Shown here: piece by piece, positions 1-10,567 of the stretch
Position numbering within the stretch: the stretch's first letter is position 1
Layout of the letters: each line of letters starts with the position of its first letter
Source: CAVZBW01 sp963778465
GTDB lineage: Bacteria > Actinomycetota > Acidimicrobiia > Acidimicrobiales > RAAP-2
Reading direction: 5' to 3'
Length of the DNA: 64,000 nt
NCBI GenBank assembly: GCA_963778465.1
Contig: CAVZUK010000003.1
Location: forward strand, 2,542,001 to 2,606,000
Notes under the pieces: model-generated
Seen by the model: only the letters and a program-made list of their open reading frames with translations
Told to the model about the DNA's origin: nothing
Databases searched by the model: none
Program-made: the position numbers and the translations under genes

Positions 1-108
1 CGCCACGTCGAGATCGGCTGCGACCTCGGGATCGGCGACGGGTCGGGGGTCGTGCTCGCCACCGACCTCGGCTACGGCTACCTGGACGAGAACCGGACGA
101 CCTCGTGA
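1..108 (+). CDS. argJ: ArgJ, C-terminal end only (glutamate N-acetyltransferase)
   Basis: The frame is open from the window edge to TGA at 106-108 and encodes the last 35 residues of a protein. The ending, with ATDLGYGYLDEN, resembles the C-terminus of ArgJ (ATCDLTHDYVxIN-type), the enzyme that moves an acetyl group from N-acetylornithine to glutamate in the cyclic arginine pathway. The next gene, argB, starts at GTG 105 and overlaps it by 4 nt, as expected for argJ-argB in Actinobacteria. The rest lies outside the window, so the call rests on a short tail plus context. Confidence 0.75.
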   Translation, partial: RHVEIGCDLGIGDGSGVVLATDLGYGYLDENRTTS

Positions 109-965
109 AGGGCGCCCAGGCGATCGCGGACGTCTTGGTCGAGGCGCTGCCGTACATCCGGCGCTTCCTCGGCAAGGTCGTCGTCGTGAAGTACGGCGGC
201 AATGTCCTCGGCGCCGGCGAGGAGGGCGAGGCGCTCGCCTCGTTCGCCGAGGACGTGGTGTTGCTGCACACCGTCGGCATGCGTCCCGTCGTGGTGCACG
301 GGGGCGGACCGCAGATCGGCGACCTGATGCGGCGCCTGGGCAAGGTGCCCGAATTCCGCGACGGACTCCGGGTGACCGACGCCGACACCCTCGACATCGC
401 CAGGATGGTCCTCGTCGGCAAGGTCAACCGGGACATCGTCTCGGCCATCAACGTCCACGGCCCCCTTGCCGTCGGACTTTCCGGGGAGGACGCCAACCTC
501 ATCACGGCGTCCCCTCAGGATGCCGACCTCGGGTTCGTCGGCTCCGTCGAGCGTGTCGACCCGAGCATCCTCACGGCCCTGCTGGCGGAGGGCCTGGTGC
601 CCGTGGTGGCGACGATCGGCGCCGACATCGACGGGCAGGCCTACAACATCAACGCCGACACGGTCGCCGGCGCCTTGGCGGCCGCCCTGAACGCGGAGAA
701 GCTCGTGCTCCTCACCGACGTGGAGGGTCTCCGAGGCGATCCCGAGGATCCCGACTCGGTCCACGGGAAGCTCGACGCGGTGGAACTGGAAGGGTTGGTC
801 CGCCAGGGGATCGCCTCGGGCGGGATGGTGCCCAAGGCCGAGGCCTGCCTGCGGGCGGTCCAGGCCGGGGTCCCGACCGCCCATCTCCTGGACGGTCGAG
901 TGCCCCACGCCCTGCTCCTCGAGCTCTTTACCGACGCCGGCATCGGGACGATGGTGGTGCCGTGA
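105..965 (+). CDS. argB: Acetylglutamate kinase
   Basis: This 286-residue cytoplasmic kinase phosphorylates N-acetylglutamate, the second step of arginine synthesis. The amino-acid-kinase fold is visible: KYGGN at residues 29-33, the HGGGPQ loop at 65-70, an INADTVAGALAAAL segment, LLTDVEGL and GGMVPKAEA near the C-terminus. An extra N-terminal helix before the first lysine loop is the feature that arginine-inhibited forms of the enzyme use for feedback control, so arginine inhibition is inferred. It starts with GTG inside the end of argJ and its stop overlaps the GTG of argD, which indicates one translationally coupled operon. Confidence 0.96.
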   Translation: MKGAQAIADVLVEALPYIRRFLGKVVVVKYGGNVLGAGEEGEALASFAEDVVLLHTVGMRPVVVHGGGPQIGDLMRRLGKVPEFRDGLRVTDADTLDIARMVLVGKVNRDIVSAINVHGPLAVGLSGEDANLITASPQDADLGFVGSVERVDPSILTALLAEGLVPVVATIGADIDGQAYNINADTVAGALAAALNAEKLVLLTDVEGLRGDPEDPDSVHGKLDAVELEGLVRQGIASGGMVPKAEACLRAVQAGVPTAHLLDGRVPHALLLELFTDAGIGTMVVP

Positions 966-2194
966 CGGTGTCCGACCCCGCGGGGAGCCCGGGAGCGGTC
1001 GCGAGCTCGTTGATGCAGACCTACTCGCCCGCACCCGTCACGTTCGTCCGGGGACTCGGCACGGAGCTGTGGGACGACCGGGGCCGTCGGTACCTCGACT
1101 TCGTGGCGGGCCTGGCCGTGGTCTCGCTCGGCCATGCCCATCCGGAGGTGGCCGATGCCGTGGCCGCACAGGCACACCGCCTGTGGCACGTCTCCAACCT
1201 CTACCGCAACGAGCTGGCGCCCGAGGTGGCGGACACCCTCGACCGGCTGATCGGCGGGGGCCTCGAGCGCGCGGGCGGGCAGATCTTCTTCGCCAACTCC
1301 GGGGCCGAGGCCAACGAATGCGCCCTCAAGCTGGCCCGGCGCTGGGCCGGCAAGGGCCGCCACATCGTCGTGTCCGCCTGGGACTCGTTTCACGGGCGCA
1401 CGTTGGCAACGCTCACGGCTACCGGGCAGCCCGCCAAGCACGCGCCCTTCCAGCCATTGCCTCCGGGCTTCGTGCACATTCCCTACGACGACCTCCCTGC
1501 CTTGGCGGGCACCCTTCGGGATGCCGGGGACGGTAGGGGAGTAGCCGGCGTGCTGCTCGAGCCGCTCCAGGGGGAGGGCGGCGTGATCCCCCCGTCTTCC
1601 GATTACCTGCGAGGGGTGCGCCAGCTCTGCGACGAGCACGACGCGCTCTTGATCCTCGACGAGGTGCAGACGGGCCTCGGCCGAACCGGCGAGTGGTTCG
1701 CCTTCCGGGCCCACAACCTGGAGCCCGACGTCGTGACGATGGCCAAAGCACTGGGGAACGGCATGCCGGTCGGCGCGTGCTGGGCCCGGGCCGAGGTCGC
1801 CGCCGCCTTTGGACCGGGCGATCACGCGTCGACGTTCGGTGGGCAGCCGCTCGCCCTCTCGGCGGTCAAGGCGACGCTCGCCGTGATGGAGCGGGAGGAC
1901 GTGTGCGGGCGGGCCCGCCGGCGAGGAGACCAGCTGCGGGCCGCCCTGGCGGGACTGCCCCTGGTCACCGAGGTCCGCGGCCGCGGCCTCCTGCTCGCGG
2001 CGCAGCTCGAGGGCCAGGTTGCCGGCGCCGTGGCGACGGCCGCGCTCGAGCGGGGCCTCCTGGTCAACCCGGTGCGACCCGATGCGGTGCGCCTGGCGCC
2101 ACCACTGCTGGTCGAAGAGCGCGAGGTGGACGAGGCCGTCTCGCTGCTCGCGGAGGCACTCGAGGCGGTGGCTCTCGGGGCGGTGGGTGCATGA
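962..2194 (+). CDS. argD: Acetylornithine aminotransferase
   Basis: A class III PLP-dependent transaminase of 410 residues that makes N-acetylornithine from N-acetylglutamate semialdehyde with glutamate as amino donor. Family landmarks are FANSGAEANECALK, the cofactor-binding ILDEVQTGLGRTG, and TMAKALGNGMPVGA, which holds the Schiff-base lysine. It overlaps argB by 4 nt (GTGA) and argR by 4 nt (ATGA). ArgD-family enzymes may also use succinyldiaminopimelate; the operon position favours arginine synthesis. Confidence 0.96.
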   Translation: MTVSDPAGSPGAVASSLMQTYSPAPVTFVRGLGTELWDDRGRRYLDFVAGLAVVSLGHAHPEVADAVAAQAHRLWHVSNLYRNELAPEVADTLDRLIGGGLERAGGQIFFANSGAEANECALKLARRWAGKGRHIVVSAWDSFHGRTLATLTATGQPAKHAPFQPLPPGFVHIPYDDLPALAGTLRDAGDGRGVAGVLLEPLQGEGGVIPPSSDYLRGVRQLCDEHDALLILDEVQTGLGRTGEWFAFRAHNLEPDVVTMAKALGNGMPVGACWARAEVAAAFGPGDHASTFGGQPLALSAVKATLAVMEREDVCGRARRRGDQLRAALAGLPLVTEVRGRGLLLAAQLEGQVAGAVATAALERGLLVNPVRPDAVRLAPPLLVEEREVDEAVSLLAEALEAVALGAVGA

Positions 2195-2700
2195 GGGTGA
2201 CCAAGCATCAGCGCCAGCACCGCATCGCCAAGCTGCTCGAGGCCGGGCCGGTCTCCAACCAGGCGCAGCTCGTCGAGCTGTTGGCGGGCGAGGGCGTGTC
2301 GGCCACGCAGACCACGGTGTCGCGTGACCTCGAGGAGCTGGGGGCCATCAAGGTGCGCATCCCCGGCGGGGACACGGCGTATGCGCTGCCCGATCTTCCG
2401 GCGCAGCAGATCGCGCCGAGCGAGCACTTGCGGCGGATCCTCGGGGAGTGGGTGGTCGAGGTGTCCCGCTCGGGCACCCTGGTCCTGCTGCGCACGCCGC
2501 CGGGGTGTGCCCACGTCGTGGCGTCGGCGATCGACCGCAGTGCCTACCCGGGAGTGCTCGGCACGGTGGCCGGAGACGACACCATCCTGGTCGTCGCATC
2601 CGAGGGCCCAGAGGGCGGGGACCTGGCCGAGCGGCTCTCCGCACTTGCAGGAATGAGCGCGGCCGGGTCCGAGGACGGTGTCCGGGGCGACGGCGAGTAG
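2191..2700 (+). CDS. argR: Arginine repressor
   Basis: A 169-residue ArgR. The N-terminal winged helix contains QTTVSRDLEELGAIKV, the DNA-reading helix of the family. The C-terminal half has GTVAGDDTILVV, the arginine-binding and hexamer-forming core. It starts at ATG 2191 in an ATGA overlap with argD, so the regulator is made with the enzymes it should repress, giving autoregulation. No ARG box was located because the operon promoter lies upstream of the window. The C-terminal tail after the core is about 20 residues longer than usual and rich in Gly, Ser and Glu. Confidence 0.94.
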   Translation: MRVTKHQRQHRIAKLLEAGPVSNQAQLVELLAGEGVSATQTTVSRDLEELGAIKVRIPGGDTAYALPDLPAQQIAPSEHLRRILGEWVVEVSRSGTLVLLRTPPGCAHVVASAIDRSAYPGVLGTVAGDDTILVVASEGPEGGDLAERLSALAGMSAAGSEDGVRGDGE

Positions 2701-2781
2701 GCGTAGGGTTCGCGACGGGCCGAGCCGTGGGACGGTCGGGCGGCGTGCTCTCGGCGAGGAGACGGGAAAGGGTCGACGAAG

Positions 2782-3984
2782 ATGAGCAGGCGGATGGTCC
2801 TGGCGTACAGCGGAGGTCTCGACACCTCGGTGGCCGTGCGATGGCTGACCGAGGAGATGGACGCAGAGGTGATTGCCGTGCTCGTGGACGTGGGCCAGGC
2901 CGACGTGTCGGGGGCGCGCCGGCAGGCCGTGCAGGAGCGCGCGCTCAAGGCTGGTGCCGTGGAGTTCGAGGTCATCGATGCGCGTCAGGAGATGGCCGAG
3001 GACTTCTGCGTCCCCGCGGTGCAGGCCAACGGCCTCTACGAGGGTAAGTACCCCCTCGTGTCGTCGCTCTCGCGCCCCGTGATCGTCCGACACCTGGTGG
3101 AGCAGGCCCGGCGGCACGGCGCGAGTGCCGTCGCCCACGGATGCACCGGGAAGGGCAACGACCAGGTGCGCTTCGAGGTGGGCACCCGGTCTCTCGCTCC
3201 CGACCTCGACGTCCTGGCCCCGGCTCGCGCCTGGGGCCTCTCGCGCGAGGACTGCATCGAGTACGCAGCGAGGTGGGAGATCCCGATCACGGTGACCACC
3301 GAGCGCCCCTACTCGATCGACGAGAACCTCTGGGGTCGGGCCGTCGAGTGCGGTGCGATCGAGGATCCCTGGGCCGCCCCGCCCGAGGACGTGTACGAGC
3401 GGACCGTGATCACGGCGGCGGGACCTGTCGAGCTGGTCATCGGGTTCGAGGCCGGGGTGCCCGTCTCGTTGAACGGCCGGCGGCTCGGGCCCCTCGAGCT
3501 GATCGGGGCCGTGGAGCCGATGGTCGGTGCCACCGGCTACGGGCGATTGGACATGATCGAGAACCGTCGCGTCGGCATCAAGAGCCGCGAGATCTATGAA
3601 TGCCCGGCCGCCCTGGCGCTCATCCGGGCGCACACCGATCTCGAGGACCTCACCTTGGAGCGCGACGTCCAGCACGAAAAGAGCCGTCTGGAGCCGCGAT
3701 GGTCCGAGCTCGTCTACGACGGCATGTGGTTCTCGCCCCTCAAACAGGCTCTGGACGCCTTTGTCCGCGAGACGCAGCGCCACGTCACCGGCGAGGTGCG
3801 TCTCGTCCTCGACCCGCCGGGCGCCGCGGCGGTGACCGGACGACGCAGCCCGGTCGCCCTCTACGACCGCGGCCTTGCGACGTACGACTCGAGCGACACC
3901 TTCCGCCACGAGGACGCCGAGGGCTTCGTCCGGCTCTGGGGACAGGGCGTGGCCACCTGGGCGAAGCGGCAGGGCGCCAGCTGA
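2782..3984 (+). CDS. argG: Argininosuccinate synthase
   Basis: A 400-residue enzyme that joins citrulline and aspartate with ATP. The PP-loop signature AYSGGLDTS lies at residues 8-16, and GCTGKGNDQVRFE is the second family signature. The length matches the usual 395-405 residues. An 81-bp gap separates it from argR, and its TGA overlaps the ATG of argH by one base (TGATG), so argG and argH are translationally coupled. Confidence 0.97.
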   Translation: MSRRMVLAYSGGLDTSVAVRWLTEEMDAEVIAVLVDVGQADVSGARRQAVQERALKAGAVEFEVIDARQEMAEDFCVPAVQANGLYEGKYPLVSSLSRPVIVRHLVEQARRHGASAVAHGCTGKGNDQVRFEVGTRSLAPDLDVLAPARAWGLSREDCIEYAARWEIPITVTTERPYSIDENLWGRAVECGAIEDPWAAPPEDVYERTVITAAGPVELVIGFEAGVPVSLNGRRLGPLELIGAVEPMVGATGYGRLDMIENRRVGIKSREIYECPAALALIRAHTDLEDLTLERDVQHEKSRLEPRWSELVYDGMWFSPLKQALDAFVRETQRHVTGEVRLVLDPPGAAAVTGRRSPVALYDRGLATYDSSDTFRHEDAEGFVRLWGQGVATWAKRQGAS

Positions 3985-6083
3985 TGACCCTTTGGCAGGG
4001 TCGCCTCGAGGGCGGGATGGCCGAGCCCGTGCGCGAGTTCACGGTGAGCCTCAGCTTCGATCGGGAGCTGGCGGCGGACGACCTCGAAGGCTCTCGGGCG
4101 CACGTCCGGGGACTGGCCCACGGTGGGCTGCTCTCCGAAGAGGAGGCTCAGGCCCTCCTCGAGGCCCTGGACCGGGTGGCCGCGGAGCTCTCCTCCGGGG
4201 CCTTCGCATTCCTCGAGGACGACGAGGACGTCCACACGGCGATCGAGCGGCGGGTCACCGAGCTCGCGGGGGAGACCGGGGCCAAGCTCCACACCGCGCG
4301 GAGCCGCAACGACCAGGTGGCGACGGGGATGCGCCTCTGGTGCCGGCGAGGCATGGTGGAGGTCGCCGCCCGGGTCCTCGATCTCCAGGAGACGATCCTT
4401 CGGAGGGCCACCGAGGCCGGGGATGCCTACCTCCCCGGGTACACGCACCTGCAACGGGCGCAGCCGGTGCTCCTCGCCCACCACCTCCTGGCCCACGGCT
4501 GGGCGCTCTCCCGCGACGTCGACCGACTGGTGGTGAGCGTCGAGAGGTTGAACGTGTCGCCACTCGGCGCCGGCGCGTTGGCGGGTTCCTCGCTGCCGAT
4601 CGACCCCGACTTCACGGCTGCCGAGCTGGGCTTCTCTGCGAGCTTCGAGAATTCGCTCGACGCGGTGTCGGATCGGGACTTCGTCGCGGAGCTGCTCTTC
4701 GACCTCGCCATGCTCGGCGTCCACCTCTCACGGCTGGGGGAGGAGCTCGTGCTTTGGTCGAGCGAGGAGTTCGGCTTCTGCGTCATCGACGACGCGTTCG
4801 CGACCGGGAGCTCCATGCTCCCCCAGAAGAAGAACCCCGATGTCGCCGAGCTCGTGCGGGGCAAGAGCGGGCGCCTGATCGGGCATCTGGCCGGGCTGCT
4901 GGCCACGCTCAAGGGGCTGCCTCTCGCCTACAACCGGGACCTCCAGGAGGACAAGGAGCCGGCCTTCGACGCGGTCTTCCAGGTGCGCCGTGCCCTCGCA
5001 GCGCTCGTCGGCCTGATGGGGTCGGTCCGCTGGCAGGAGGACCGGATGCGATCCGCTGCCGACGAGGGAGCGACGGCGGCCGTCGACCTGGCCGAGTGGC
5101 TGGTGCTGCGCGGTATGCCCTTCCGGCGCGCCCACACGCTGGTCGGAAGCCTCGTTCGGGAGTCCCTGGAGCGCCGGGTGCCGCTGGCCGAGTTGGTGCA
5201 GGCGAACCCGGACCTCGGCGAGGAGGCACTGGCCCTGCTGGAGCCGGGGGTCGGGGTCGAGCGCCGGACGAGCCCCGGTGGTGCCGGCCGACAGCCGGTG
5301 ATCGCCCAGATGGAGAACTTCGTCCGGCGCCTGGAGGTGGACCGCGCGGGTGAACGCCCTTCCGGGGGGGAAGGAGGCCAACACCGGCGCAAACGCGCCG
5401 TGACCGGCCGTGCCGTGCGCCGGGGTGAGGCGGCGACCCTGGGCGCAGAGGCGCCAGGATGGCGGCCGGTTGCTCGAGGCGACCTCTTGGGTGACGCCCT
5501 CGACGTGGCCCCACATCTCCTCAACAAGATCCTTGTCCGCGGTGGCCGCGCCGGGAGGATCGTCGAGGTCGAGGCGTACCGCGGGGCCGACGACCCCGGA
5601 TCTCACGCCTACCGAGGCATGACCCGTCGCAATGCGACCATGTTTGGGCGGGCGGGATTGCTCTACGTGTACTTCACCTACGGCATGCACTGGTGCGCCA
5701 ACGTGGTGTGCCGTGGCGATGGGGTACCCCACGCCGTTCTCCTCCGCGCTCTCGCGCCGATGGCCGGGCTCGACGACATGTTCGCGGCAAGGGCCGCCGC
5801 TCGGCGGCCCGAGGACCTCTGCAGCGGCCCCGCCAAGCTCTGCCAGGCCATGGGGATCGACGGGAAGGACGACGGGGCTGACCTGGTGAGCGGCGACCGC
5901 GGGATACGCCTGTTGACCGACGGCATCCCCCCGCCGGACGAGCCCTCGACGGGCGTTCGCATCGGTTTGTCGGCGGGGGCGGAGCATCCCTGGCGCTTCT
6001 GGGTGCCCGGGGACCGGAACGTCTCACGGGTCAGGCCGGAAGGTCGTCGAGGGTCCGGCCCCGCCGTCCCGGTGGCGAGGTAG
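3984..6083 (+). CDS. argH: Argininosuccinate lyase fused in frame to 3-methyladenine DNA glycosylase (AAG/Mpg)
   Basis: One open frame of 699 codons. Residues 1 to about 455 are a complete ArgH, with the fumarase/aspartase signature GSSMLPQKKNPD and a normal SPGG-containing end; it splits argininosuccinate into arginine and fumarate. An Arg/Gly-rich linker of about 45 residues follows. From about residue 500 the protein is an alkyladenine glycosylase, with EVEAY at 528-532 (catalytic Glu region), RNATMF and LYVYFTYGMHWC, matching human AAG and bacterial Mpg. No stop separates the parts. In-frame GTG codons at 5400 and 5415 could give a separate glycosylase. A run of seven G at 5364-5370 in the linker means a one-base error could create or hide a stop, so fusion and two overlapping genes are both possible. 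Confidence 0.85.
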   Translation: MTLWQGRLEGGMAEPVREFTVSLSFDRELAADDLEGSRAHVRGLAHGGLLSEEEAQALLEALDRVAAELSSGAFAFLEDDEDVHTAIERRVTELAGETGAKLHTARSRNDQVATGMRLWCRRGMVEVAARVLDLQETILRRATEAGDAYLPGYTHLQRAQPVLLAHHLLAHGWALSRDVDRLVVSVERLNVSPLGAGALAGSSLPIDPDFTAAELGFSASFENSLDAVSDRDFVAELLFDLAMLGVHLSRLGEELVLWSSEEFGFCVIDDAFATGSSMLPQKKNPDVAELVRGKSGRLIGHLAGLLATLKGLPLAYNRDLQEDKEPAFDAVFQVRRALAALVGLMGSVRWQEDRMRSAADEGATAAVDLAEWLVLRGMPFRRAHTLVGSLVRESLERRVPLAELVQANPDLGEEALALLEPGVGVERRTSPGGAGRQPVIAQMENFVRRLEVDRAGERPSGGEGGQHRRKRAVTGRAVRRGEAATLGAEAPGWRPVARGDLLGDALDVAPHLLNKILVRGGRAGRIVEVEAYRGADDPGSHAYRGMTRRNATMFGRAGLLYVYFTYGMHWCANVVCRGDGVPHAVLLRALAPMAGLDDMFAARAAARRPEDLCSGPAKLCQAMGIDGKDDGADLVSGDRGIRLLTDGIPPPDEPSTGVRIGLSAGAEHPWRFWVPGDRNVSRVRPEGRRGSGPAVPVAR

Positions 6084-6187
6084 GGGCCGGGGTGGGGGTC
6101 ACGGCCCGCCGTCCGACCGGCGTGAGCGCTCGACTACATTGGTGTCGAGACGGTGACGTGCTCGGGTCGAACCGGAGCACTTCGGCG

Positions 6188-6215
6188 TTGACGGTGGCAG
6201 CAGAGCTGCTATAGT
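6188..6215 (+). promoter_or_regulatory. rrn operon promoter
   Basis: TTGACG (6188-6193), a 16-nt spacer and TATAGT (6210-6215) form a near-consensus housekeeping sigma promoter about 330 nt before the mature 16S rRNA. It is the strongest promoter match in the window and sits where an rrn promoter belongs. Confidence 0.85.
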
Positions 6216-6542
6216 AAAAAGCCCGCCGGAGCCCGGCTAACCGGGCGGTCCGGAGGCCCGAGCAAGTCCCACTTTTGTGGGCGTACCACGCTCGGTCGGA
6301 AATGTGGCACCAACGCCCCCGTGGCGCGTGCCCGGTCGTTCCTTGAAAACGGAAGAGTGAAGCCAAAAGCCAGTGCGGGCGATGCCGGCTGCCTCGTGCA
6401 GTCGGGATCGTGACGTCAATGAAGTACAAGTAACAGGGGCGGTCGACCGGCAACGGGAGACCAATCCTGAATACCGATCACGGAGGAGCCTTCGTGATCG
6501 GCTCTCTGATCGTTGGACCGAGTGCCACGGCACGAGGTCGAT
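6216..6542 (+). other. rrn leader
   Basis: A transcribed, non-coding leader of about 330 nt. It has a GC-rich stem-loop region around 6220-6260, a short CCCAC-TTTT-GTGGG hairpin near 6270-6283, and the 5' arm of the 16S processing stalk at 6334-6362. The stretch CGTTCCTTGAAAACGG inside that arm occupies the place of the boxA-like leader motif of other actinobacterial rrn operons. No protein-coding signal is seen. Confidence 0.7.
6334..6362 (+). repeat. 5' arm of the 16S rRNA processing stalk
   Basis: These 29 nt are nearly perfectly complementary to 8226-8254 in the 16S-23S spacer; only a few positions mismatch. The long-range duplex would enclose the 16S rRNA and is the expected RNase III substrate. 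Confidence 0.85.
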
Positions 6543-8077
<1,535 letters not shown>

Positions 8078-8225
8078 AGTTTGAGCCGGTTCATTTCAGA
8101 ACCGGACACTCCGAAGTCGGACACTGGCTAGTCGGCGCTCGTCGCATACCGGCGGATCGCTCGGCCGCCACCGGTCTCGTACCGGTGCCCGCCGAGGACG
8201 GTCCGGTCCCTGTGGCGTCGTCAGA

Positions 8226-8254
8226 CTTCACTCTTCCGTTTTGAGGGAGCGACC
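8226..8254 (+). repeat. 3' arm of the 16S rRNA processing stalk
   Basis: Reverse complement of 6334-6362 with few mismatches, closing the helix around 16S rRNA. Confidence 0.85.
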
Positions 8255-8278
8255 TTTGGTTGCTTCCTGGCGACGCAC

Positions 8279-8320
8279 AACACCCGGCGCCACCCCGATC
8301 TCGGGGTCCCGCCGGGTGTT
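8279..8320 (+). terminator. Strong stem-loop in the rrn spacer, terminator-like
   Basis: AACACCCGGCG (8279-8289) pairs with CGCCGGGTGTT (8310-8320), with an inner hairpin ACCCCGA/TCGGGGT. Only a short T run follows, so it may be a weak terminator, an attenuator or simply an RNA-processing structure. The rrn operon must read through it unless 23S has its own promoter. Confidence 0.4.
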
Positions 8321-8384
8321 TGCCTCTCGCCCTGAGCGTCCGCCGACGATGATGTCAGTCGTGGCGCGGCCGCTCCGTTCCGGA

Positions 8385-8413
8385 CCTTGAGAATTCCAAA
8401 GCGAGCACGAGCA
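8385..8413 (+). repeat. 5' arm of the 23S rRNA processing stalk
   Basis: Complementary over 29 nt to 12976-13004 with only two or three mismatches, enclosing the whole 23S gene including both introns. Confidence 0.85.
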
Positions 8414-9636
8414 TCTTTGTTCTCCAAGCTACAAAGAGCCAACGGTGGATGCCTTGGCGCCTGAAGCCGAATAAGGACGTGGGTGACTGCGAAAAGCCAC
8501 GGGGAGCTGTCGACCGAGCTTCGATCCGTGGATGTCCGAATGGGGAAACCCGGCACCCGTCATGGGGTGTCACTCCGACCTGAATGTATAGGGCCGGAGA
8601 GGGAACCGGGGGAATTGAAACATCTAAGTACCCCGAGGAAAAGAAAGCAACAGCGACTCCCTGAGTAGCGGCGAGCGAAACGGGAAGAGCCTAAACCGAG
8701 CTGGTGGTAAAGCCTGGTGGCGTTGCCAGTTCGGGGTTGTGGGAGCCGAGAGAAGGGGCACCAGACCCTTCACGGAGTTACAAACTCATCGCATAGTGGA
8801 AACAGTCAGGAAAGCTGCGCCGTAGAGGGTAATAGCCCCGTACACGAAATGCGTATGAGCTCCGCTCGGATTTCCCGAGTAGCGCCGGATCCGGGAAAGC
8901 CGGCGTGAATCTGCGAGGACCACCTCGTAAGGCTAAGTACTAACAGGCGACCGATAGCGAATAGTACCGTGAGGGAATGGTGAAAAGTACCCCGGGAGGG
9001 GAGTGAAATAGTACCTGAAACCGTTGGCTTACAATCAGTCAAAGCGTCGTCAACATCCGACCCTGTCCAATGTCCAAGACTCTTCGGAGTCGAGGTCGGC
9101 GGACTCTCTAGGGTGTTGGCCGTGATGGCGTGCCTTTTGAAGAATGAGCCAGCGAGTTACCGTGTGTGGCGAGGTTAACCCGTGAGGGGGAGCCGTAGCG
9201 AAAGCGAGTCTTAATAGGGCGTGGAGTCGCATGCGGTAGACCCGAAGCCGAGTGAGCTAGCCATGGGCAGGCTGAAGCGGGGGTAAGACCCCGTGGAGGG
9301 CCGAACCCACCTTGGTTGAAAACAGGGGGGATGACCTGTGGTTAGGGGTGAAAGGCCAATCAAACTCGGTGATAGCTGGTTCTCCCCGAAATGCATTTAG
9401 GTGCAGCGTCGGGCGTTCAGCATCGGAGGTAGAGCACTGAATGGGCTAGGGGGCCTACAAGCTTACTGACCCCAATCAAACTCCGAATGCCGATGCTCCA
9501 GAGCCTGGCAGTGAGACCACGAGGGATGAGCTTCGTTGGTCGAAAGGGAAACAGCCCAGACCGCCAGCTAAGGCCCCAAATTCTTGACTAAGTGGAAAAC
9601 GATGTGGGAACGCGAAGACAGCCAGGAGGTTGGCTC

Positions 9637-9684
<48 letters not shown>

Positions 9685-10524
9685 GTCCTGCGCGGACAAT
9701 GTAACGGGGCTCAAGTCAAGAGCCGAAGCTGCGGATTCCCGTCTTAGACGGGAGTGGTAGGGGAGCGTCGATCTCGCAGAGAAGCGGGGGTGGAAACCGT
9801 CGTGGAGCGTGGTCGAGTGCGAATGCTGGTATGAGTAGCGAGAGAGGGGTGAGAAACCCCTCCGCCGAAAGCCCAAGGGTTCCTGGGGAAGGCTAATCCT
9901 CCCAGGGTAAGTCGGGAGCTAAGGCGAGGCCGAGAGGCGTAGTCGATGCACAACTGGTTGATATTCCAGTACCACCGTGTCCGCGTCCATCCCAGACCGG
10001 GTGCCCTAAGGGGCTGACCTTCGGGTCGAACCGACCGGCCCCGGCGAGGGAAGCGATGGAGGGACGCAGGAGGGTAGGTGAGCCCAGGCGTTGGTTGTCC
10101 TGGGGTAAGCGTGTAGGGAGAGGTCTAGGCAAATCCGGACCTCATGAATCCTGAGACGCGATGCCGAGCCAATTGCGGCGAAGTCACTGATCCCATGCTG
10201 CCGAGAAAAGCTCCTAGCGAGCTGGCACGGTGCCCGTACCCCAAACCGACACAGGTGGGCGGGTAGAAAATACCAAGGCGATCGGGAGAACTGTGGTTAA
10301 GGAACTCGGCAAAATTCCTCCGTAACTTCGGGAGAAGGAGGGCCCCGCCAGGGTGAAGGACCTCGCGTCCTGAGCTCGAGGGGGCCGCAGAGAATAGGGG
10401 AAAGCGACTGTTTACTAAAAACACAGGAGCGTGCGAAGTCGTAAGACGATGTATACGCTCTGACGCCTGCCCGGTGCCGGAAGGTTACGGGGAAGGGTTA
10501 GCCCTCGGGCGAAGCTCTGAACCT

Positions 10525-10567
<43 letters not shown>

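Noticed and set aside
6150..6180. tRNA-like text GGGTCGAACCGG before the rrn promoter
   Set aside because: No acceptor or anticodon arms can be formed around it.
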